Assembly: GCF_019744875.1 (NCBI RefSeq) | Contig: NZ_JAIETU010000006.1 | Span: 186,001 to 250,000, forward strand | Direction: 5' to 3' | Length of the DNA stretch: 64,000 bases | Origin: Hyphomicrobium sp. | GTDB lineage: Bacteria; Pseudomonadota; Alphaproteobacteria; Rhizobiales; Hyphomicrobiaceae | In this document: one piece after another, positions 60,041 through 64,000 of the stretch | Numbering within the stretch: the first letter of the stretch is position 1 | Layout of the letters: every line of letters begins with the position of its first letter | Position numbers and translations under genes: made by a program | Notes under the pieces: model-generated | Databases searched by the model: none | What the model was told of the DNA's origin: nothing | Seen by the model: only the letters and a program-made list of their open reading frames with translations

Positions 60041-61188
60041 TCGCGCGCATCGATGCCATTGACTGGGTTCTGGGACGCGCGAACGAGCGGCGCATTTCAC
60101 GCGGGCTCGTGTCTGTCGTGACGGCGGCCATGCTCGTGTGGGGCGCAAGCTCCGCCCGCGCGCAGGACGCCTGGTCGCCGATGGTGGTCACGGCGCCGGG
60201 CGGCACGCTCAATCCGCAAAGCACCGAGCGAACCGCGCGCTTCCCGACGCTGGAACTCAAAATGCCGGGCGCAAACGGTGCGGTGCGTCCGCCTCAGGGC
60301 CAGCTTCCGCAAGGGGCGTGGTCTCCGCTTATCACGGGCGGAATTCCGCAGGACCGGGCGCCGTCTCCCACGGGGGAGGTGTCGCCGCTCGGTGGCGACC
60401 AGCAGCTCGTCGCGCCGCCACCGGGGCCGGTGCAAATGCATCCGCTGTCTCCGGTCCGTCCGCTTCCAACTCCAAAGGTCGCCGCGAGCGAAGCCAAGCC
60501 TGCCGCGCCCGCTCCTTCTCGCACGCCAACTGCTGCGCCGGTTGCTACTCCGGGCGCCGCACCTGCTCCTGCGACTGAGGCAGCGGAGGCGGGCACCGCG
60601 GCTGCGGCTGCAACTCAGGCTGCCGCTCCGGGCGCGAACGGCACGTTCTTCAAGGCTCCCGGTCCGCTCGATGCGCTCCCGCCGGATGCGAGCGCGGCGC
60701 AGCAGTACTGTTTCAACACCGTCGACTCCGCGTCTGATGCCCGGTTTGCCTGGCAGGCGCAGAAGATCAAGGACATGGAAGCCGAGCTCGAGAAGCGCGT
60801 GCAAAGGCTCCAGGCCAAGACGGAAGAATATAAATCGTGGCTGGAACGCCGCGATGCGTTCTCACGCAAGGCTCACGAAAAGCTGGTGGGGTTCTATGCG
60901 CGCATGCGTCCCGACGCGGCGGCTGTGCAACTCGCAACTCTTGACGAGAATGTCGCTGCGGCCGTCGTGACCAAGCTCGAAACGAAGGTGGCAAGCCAGA
61001 TCATGGGTGAGATGGATCCGGAACGGGCGGCCAAGATCGCGATGATCATTTCTGGCGCGGCTAAAATTCCGACTGCGGGCAAGAGGTCTCCGGCGCCCGC
61101 GACTGCTGCTGCCGATTCCGGCGGGCCGGCGGCGTCACCCCCTGGCGCTTCGCCCGCGCCGGCGCAGCCGGAGCAACCCCGATCATGA
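60037..61188 (+). CDS. motE: MotE-like periplasmic protein with MgtE N-like domain
   Basis: A 383-residue protein. A signal-type helix lies at about 22-44 (LVSVVTAAMLVWGASSARAQ). A long Pro/Ala-rich stretch (about 95-215) leads to a coiled coil (240-285: AQKIKDMEAELEKRVQRLQA) and an MgtE N-like domain (290-345: DAAAVQLATLDENVAAAVVT, GEMDPERAAKIAMII). In Sinorhizobium MotE is a chaperone for the stator protein MotC, and motE lies between flgI and flgH, as here. It is longer than usual because of the Pro/Ala segment. Confidence 0.82.
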   Translation: MIARIDAIDWVLGRANERRISRGLVSVVTAAMLVWGASSARAQDAWSPMVVTAPGGTLNPQSTERTARFPTLELKMPGANGAVRPPQGQLPQGAWSPLITGGIPQDRAPSPTGEVSPLGGDQQLVAPPPGPVQMHPLSPVRPLPTPKVAASEAKPAAPAPSRTPTAAPVATPGAAPAPATEAAEAGTAAAAATQAAAPGANGTFFKAPGPLDALPPDASAAQQYCFNTVDSASDARFAWQAQKIKDMEAELEKRVQRLQAKTEEYKSWLERRDAFSRKAHEKLVGFYARMRPDAAAVQLATLDENVAAAVVTKLETKVASQIMGEMDPERAAKIAMIISGAAKIPTAGKRSPAPATAAADSGGPAASPPGASPAPAQPEQPRS

Positions 61189-61952
61189 CGCCGGCCAACG
61201 CCATCCCGAACACCGCCTCGACGCCAGCGACACGTCGTGCGCTGGCCGCAGCGTTTTTGCTTGCCGCCACCGCGGGGGGATGCGCGACGCATCCGGCCGA
61301 CATCGGCCGCCCGCCGACACTGAGCGCCGTCGGCTCGGGCCTGTTGGCTGACCGCGTGTCGCTGCCGGCCGAGCCGATCACGCAGCCGACGTACCGGCCC
61401 GGGAACTCGATCTGGCAAGACACCAGCGCGGATCTTTTCCGCGATCCGCGCGCGCGCAAGATCGGCGACGTGGTGACGGTCAAGATCTCGATCAAGGACA
61501 AGGCGACGCTGGACAACAACTCCAAGCGCTCGCGCGATTCAACGACCAAGCTCAAGCCGAAGATCGGATACGATCTGGCGACATCGGGCGGTCTGGCGCA
61601 CACGGGCGACATGTCTGTCGACGTCGAGGCGGAGGCGGAAACCTCGACCGACAGCAAGGGCGGTATCAATCGCTCGGAGAAGATCGAGCTGCTCGTGGCC
61701 GCTGTCGTCACGGGTGTGCTGCCCAACGGCAACCTGATCATCAGCGGCAGCCAGGAAGTTCGGGTGAACTTCGAGGTGCGCGAGCTCAGCGTCGCCGGCA
61801 TCGTGCGGCCGCGTGATATCTCGACCGACAATGCGGTCGGCTACGACAAGATCGCCGAAGCGCGCATTTCCTATGGCGGTCGCGGCCGCATCACGGAAGT
61901 GCAGCAGCCGGCGATCGGCCAGCAACTCTTCGACCTCCTGACGCCCTTCTAG
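61185..61952 (+). CDS. flgH: Flagellar L-ring protein FlgH
   Basis: A 255-residue lipoprotein. The lipobox ends at Cys33 (LLAATAGGC). The conserved core IWQDTSADLFRDPRARKIGD, then VTVKISIKDKATLDNNS, and the end ISYGGRGRITEVQQPAIGQQ are typical. It forms the outer-membrane L ring. It overlaps the MotE-like gene by four bases. Confidence 0.96.
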   Translation: MTPANAIPNTASTPATRRALAAAFLLAATAGGCATHPADIGRPPTLSAVGSGLLADRVSLPAEPITQPTYRPGNSIWQDTSADLFRDPRARKIGDVVTVKISIKDKATLDNNSKRSRDSTTKLKPKIGYDLATSGGLAHTGDMSVDVEAEAETSTDSKGGINRSEKIELLVAAVVTGVLPNGNLIISGSQEVRVNFEVRELSVAGIVRPRDISTDNAVGYDKIAEARISYGGRGRITEVQQPAIGQQLFDLLTPF

Positions 61953-61963
61953 GAGCGCTCATC

Positions 61964-62467
61964 GTGGCCAAGAAGACCGTTCAAGCCGAAGGCGGCAAAG
62001 GGGGAGGGGGCGGCGGCCTCGTCGGCTTCCTGCTTGCGACCGTCATGGCGCTGTGCGTAGGCGGCGGCTTCGGGTTCTTTCTCGACGGTCATCTGAGGGG
62101 TGCCGATCACGGCAAGGACGTCAAGGAGGCGGTCGAGCCGGACAAGGGGGAGAAGCCGAAACCGCTCGTGTCCGCGACGGCCAAGCTGATCCAGATGGCG
62201 CCGCTGGTCGTCAATCTGGCCGAGCCCAAAGACGCCTGGATCCGTATCGAGGCCTCCATGCTGATCGATGGCGCGGCCGAGGGGGCGGATGTGCTGGCGG
62301 CGCAGCTCGGCGAGGATTTCGTGGCCTATCTGCGCACGGCGACCCTCGGGCAGTTCGAGGGGCCGAGCGGCTTTCAGAACCTGCGCGACGATCTCATGGA
62401 CCGCGCTACAATTCGCGACAAGGCACGCATCAAGGACGTGATCATCCACGGCGTGGTGATCGAATGA
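61964..62467 (+). CDS. fliL: Flagellar basal body-associated protein FliL
   Basis: A 167-residue protein with GTG start. The N-terminus has a Gly-rich run before one membrane helix (about 20-44: LVGFLLATVMALCVGGGFGF). The periplasmic FliL domain ends with LRDDLMDRATIRDKARIKDV. FliL surrounds the stator and supports torque. It overlaps fliP (ATGA). Confidence 0.93.
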   Translation: MAKKTVQAEGGKGGGGGGLVGFLLATVMALCVGGGFGFFLDGHLRGADHGKDVKEAVEPDKGEKPKPLVSATAKLIQMAPLVVNLAEPKDAWIRIEASMLIDGAAEGADVLAAQLGEDFVAYLRTATLGQFEGPSGFQNLRDDLMDRATIRDKARIKDVIIHGVVIE

Positions 62468-63204
62468 AGCGTCTGGCCCTGTTGACGCTGGCGATCCTTC
62501 TTCTCCATCCGGCCGCCGCGCTGGCGCAGGGGTTGAACCTGGAGGGGTTGCTGCCAGCGGGCGAGCAGACGGTAAGCGGCCGGATGGTTCAGATCATCCT
62601 GGTCGTCACCATGCTGTCGGTGGCGCCGGGCATATTGATGATGGTGACGTGCTTCACCCGCTTCGTGATCGTGCTGAGCCTGCTGCGCTCCGGCATGGGA
62701 CTTCAGACCACGCCCGCCAACATGATCCTTGTCAGCCTGGCGCTGTTCATGACGTTCTACGTCATGGCCCCGACGTTTGACCGCGCCTATCAGAACGGCC
62801 TCAAGCCCTTCGCCGAGAACAAGATCACGGAGGAGGAGGCCTACGTCCAGATCACGCAGCCGTTGCGCGAGTTCATGCGCGCGAACGTGCGGCCAAAGGA
62901 TCTGGAGCTGTTCGAGGACCTGGCGCAGGAGCGCTTCGGACCGCGGCCTGCGGATCAGGAGGTGGAGCTGCGCGTTCTGATCCCGGCCTTCATGATTTCG
63001 GAGCTGCGACGAGGTTTCGAAATGGGCTTCCTCGTCGTCTTGCCATTCCTCGTTATCGACCTCATCGTCGCGACACTCACCATGTCGATGGGCATGATGA
63101 TGCTGCCGCCAACGGTCATGAGCTTGCCGTTCAAGGTGCTCTTCTTCGTTCTGATCGACGGGTGGAATCTGCTGATCGGCGGACTTGTCCGGTCGTTTCC
63201 CTGA
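62464..63204 (+). CDS. fliP: Flagellar export protein FliP
   Basis: A 246-residue protein with a cleavable signal peptide (about 1-21, LTLAILLLHPAAALAQG) and four helices. The signature TCFTRFVIVLSLLRSGMGLQ, then TTPANMILVSLALFMTF, and MMLPPTVMSLPFKVLFFVLI are typical. It is the core of the export gate with FliQ and FliR. The flagellin gene follows after 172 bases. Confidence 0.97.
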   Translation: MKRLALLTLAILLLHPAAALAQGLNLEGLLPAGEQTVSGRMVQIILVVTMLSVAPGILMMVTCFTRFVIVLSLLRSGMGLQTTPANMILVSLALFMTFYVMAPTFDRAYQNGLKPFAENKITEEEAYVQITQPLREFMRANVRPKDLELFEDLAQERFGPRPADQEVELRVLIPAFMISELRRGFEMGFLVVLPFLVIDLIVATLTMSMGMMMLPPTVMSLPFKVLFFVLIDGWNLLIGGLVRSFP

Positions 63205-63376
63205 ACGCGTCGCGTATTTGATCTTTTGCAGCAAGCGCGCATTAACCGAGGCTCAATACTTCAGGACTATACGTAGCGAGGTGGCAGGTAGAGTTCGGGG
63301 GAGGACCCTAAGCGCGATGCCGCAGTGTAAAAAGGGGCCGTGTCTCGGTTCCGGTTGCGTAGCGTAAAGGTGTAAA

Positions 63377-64000
63377 ATGAGTAGTCTCAATACGAACATC
63401 GCGGCCATGACCGCGTTGCAGGCGCTTCGTTCTACGAACGCCGACATGCTTCAGACGCAGAACCGGATCTCGACCGGCTTGCGCGTTTCCAATGCCTCCG
63501 ACAATGCCGCCTATTGGTCGATCGCCACCACCATGCGCTCGGATCGCCAGGCGCTGTCTACCGTTTCCGACGCGCTCGGCCTCGGCTCGGCGACCGTCGA
63601 CATCGCTTCGAAGGGCGTCGATAGCGCCATCTCCGTCGCAAGCAAGATCAAAGACAAGCTCGTGGCTGCCCGCCAGCCCGGCGTTGATCGTTCCAAGATC
63701 CAGGCAGAAATCTCCGAGCTGCAGTCGTCCCTCACGGACGTCGTGGCAGGCGCTACGTTCTCCGGCCAGAACTGGCTGCAGGGTGACAGCACCGGCACCA
63801 CGAGCCGCACGCTCGTCTCGTCGTTCTCGCGCGACAGCACCGGCGCCGTAAACATCGGCACGATTACTGTCGACACGGGCGCTACGGGCTCGATGCTCAT
63901 CGATACGTCGGGCGGCGGCGCCGGCATTCTCGATACCGACCGCTCGGTCAGCAACGGCGCCGACTACACGGTGCTCAACCTCGACATCAGCACGATGACC
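63377..64000 (+). CDS. Flagellin (partial, C-terminus beyond window)
   Basis: The first 208 residues are present. The N-terminal D0/D1 helix MSSLNTNIAAMTALQALRST, then QTQNRISTGLRVSNASDNAA, is typical. AAAGG lies six bases before the ATG. The frame is open at the right edge, so the conserved C-terminal helix is outside. The 172 bases upstream hold no gene and could include a translated-control leader for FlbT. Rhizobia often have several flagellin genes in a row; others may follow. Confidence 0.95.
   Translation, partial: MSSLNTNIAAMTALQALRSTNADMLQTQNRISTGLRVSNASDNAAYWSIATTMRSDRQALSTVSDALGLGSATVDIASKGVDSAISVASKIKDKLVAARQPGVDRSKIQAEISELQSSLTDVVAGATFSGQNWLQGDSTGTTSRTLVSSFSRDSTGAVNIGTITVDTGATGSMLIDTSGGGAGILDTDRSVSNGADYTVLNLDISTMT

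Noticed and set aside
63205-63376. A sigma-28 type promoter before flagellin
   Set aside because: I could not find a convincing TAAA-N15-GCCGATAA match; alphaproteobacteria often use other sigma factors for flagellin.

Overview
This 64 kb window is GC-rich, gene-dense chromosomal DNA of an alphaproteobacterium, most probably of the order Hyphomicrobiales (Rhizobiales). The evidence is the order of the flagellar genes (ftcR-flgE-flgK-flgL-flaF-flbT-flgD-fliQ-flhA-fliR, then fliI/flgF, motA-fliN-flhB and flgB-flgC-fliE-flgG-flgA-flgI-motE-flgH-fliL-fliP-flagellin), together with a Usg protein, an HWE kinase, a FAT GUY response regulator and DUF1217 proteins. The genus cannot be named from the sequence alone. 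A free-living, motile relative of Hyphomicrobium is an inference.

Region 1 (1-10.2 kb): a MATE exporter cut by the window edge, recR, divergent AraC-type and MarR-type regulators, a 728-residue protein made of five DUF1217-like modules, a GntR/UTRA regulator with palindromes upstream, a TadE/TadG pair and an exported YiiX-like cysteine hydrolase.

Region 2 (10.2-19.4 kb, minus strand): a compact run of six signalling genes. In transcription order these are a winged-helix protein, two three-helix membrane proteins of DUF5985 type, a 2096-residue soluble hybrid kinase with eleven near-identical HAMP-type repeats and three receivers, a receiver-PAS-HWE kinase, and a single-domain FAT GUY response regulator. 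Several genes overlap by ATGA or TGATG junctions. This is the strongest candidate for an undescribed system.

Region 3 (19.4-28.5 kb): initiator tRNA-Met, a fused pabB-pabC, small membrane proteins, an endonuclease-type mutL, two DUF2541-like exported proteins, an FAD-linked D-2-hydroxyacid dehydrogenase, and a two-hairpin small RNA candidate.

Region 4 (28.5-37.8 kb): a Ser/Thr phosphosignalling island. It holds an SNase-like protein, two paralogous TPR proteins, a membrane kinase with a WD40 propeller, two FHA proteins, a PP2C phosphatase, a J-domain-like protein and a BamE-like exported protein. The kinase/FHA/PP2C set recalls the threonine phosphorylation pathway of type VI secretion, but no secretion gene is visible.

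Region 5 (38.0-64.0 kb): the flagellar locus. FtcR probably activates it. FlaF and FlbT adjust flagellin synthesis. Rod, hook, ring, export and stator genes follow. fliM and fliG are absent between motA and fliN, and fliF, motB, motC and fliK are not in the window. A short usg-marC insertion splits the locus, and the flagellin gene runs off the right edge.
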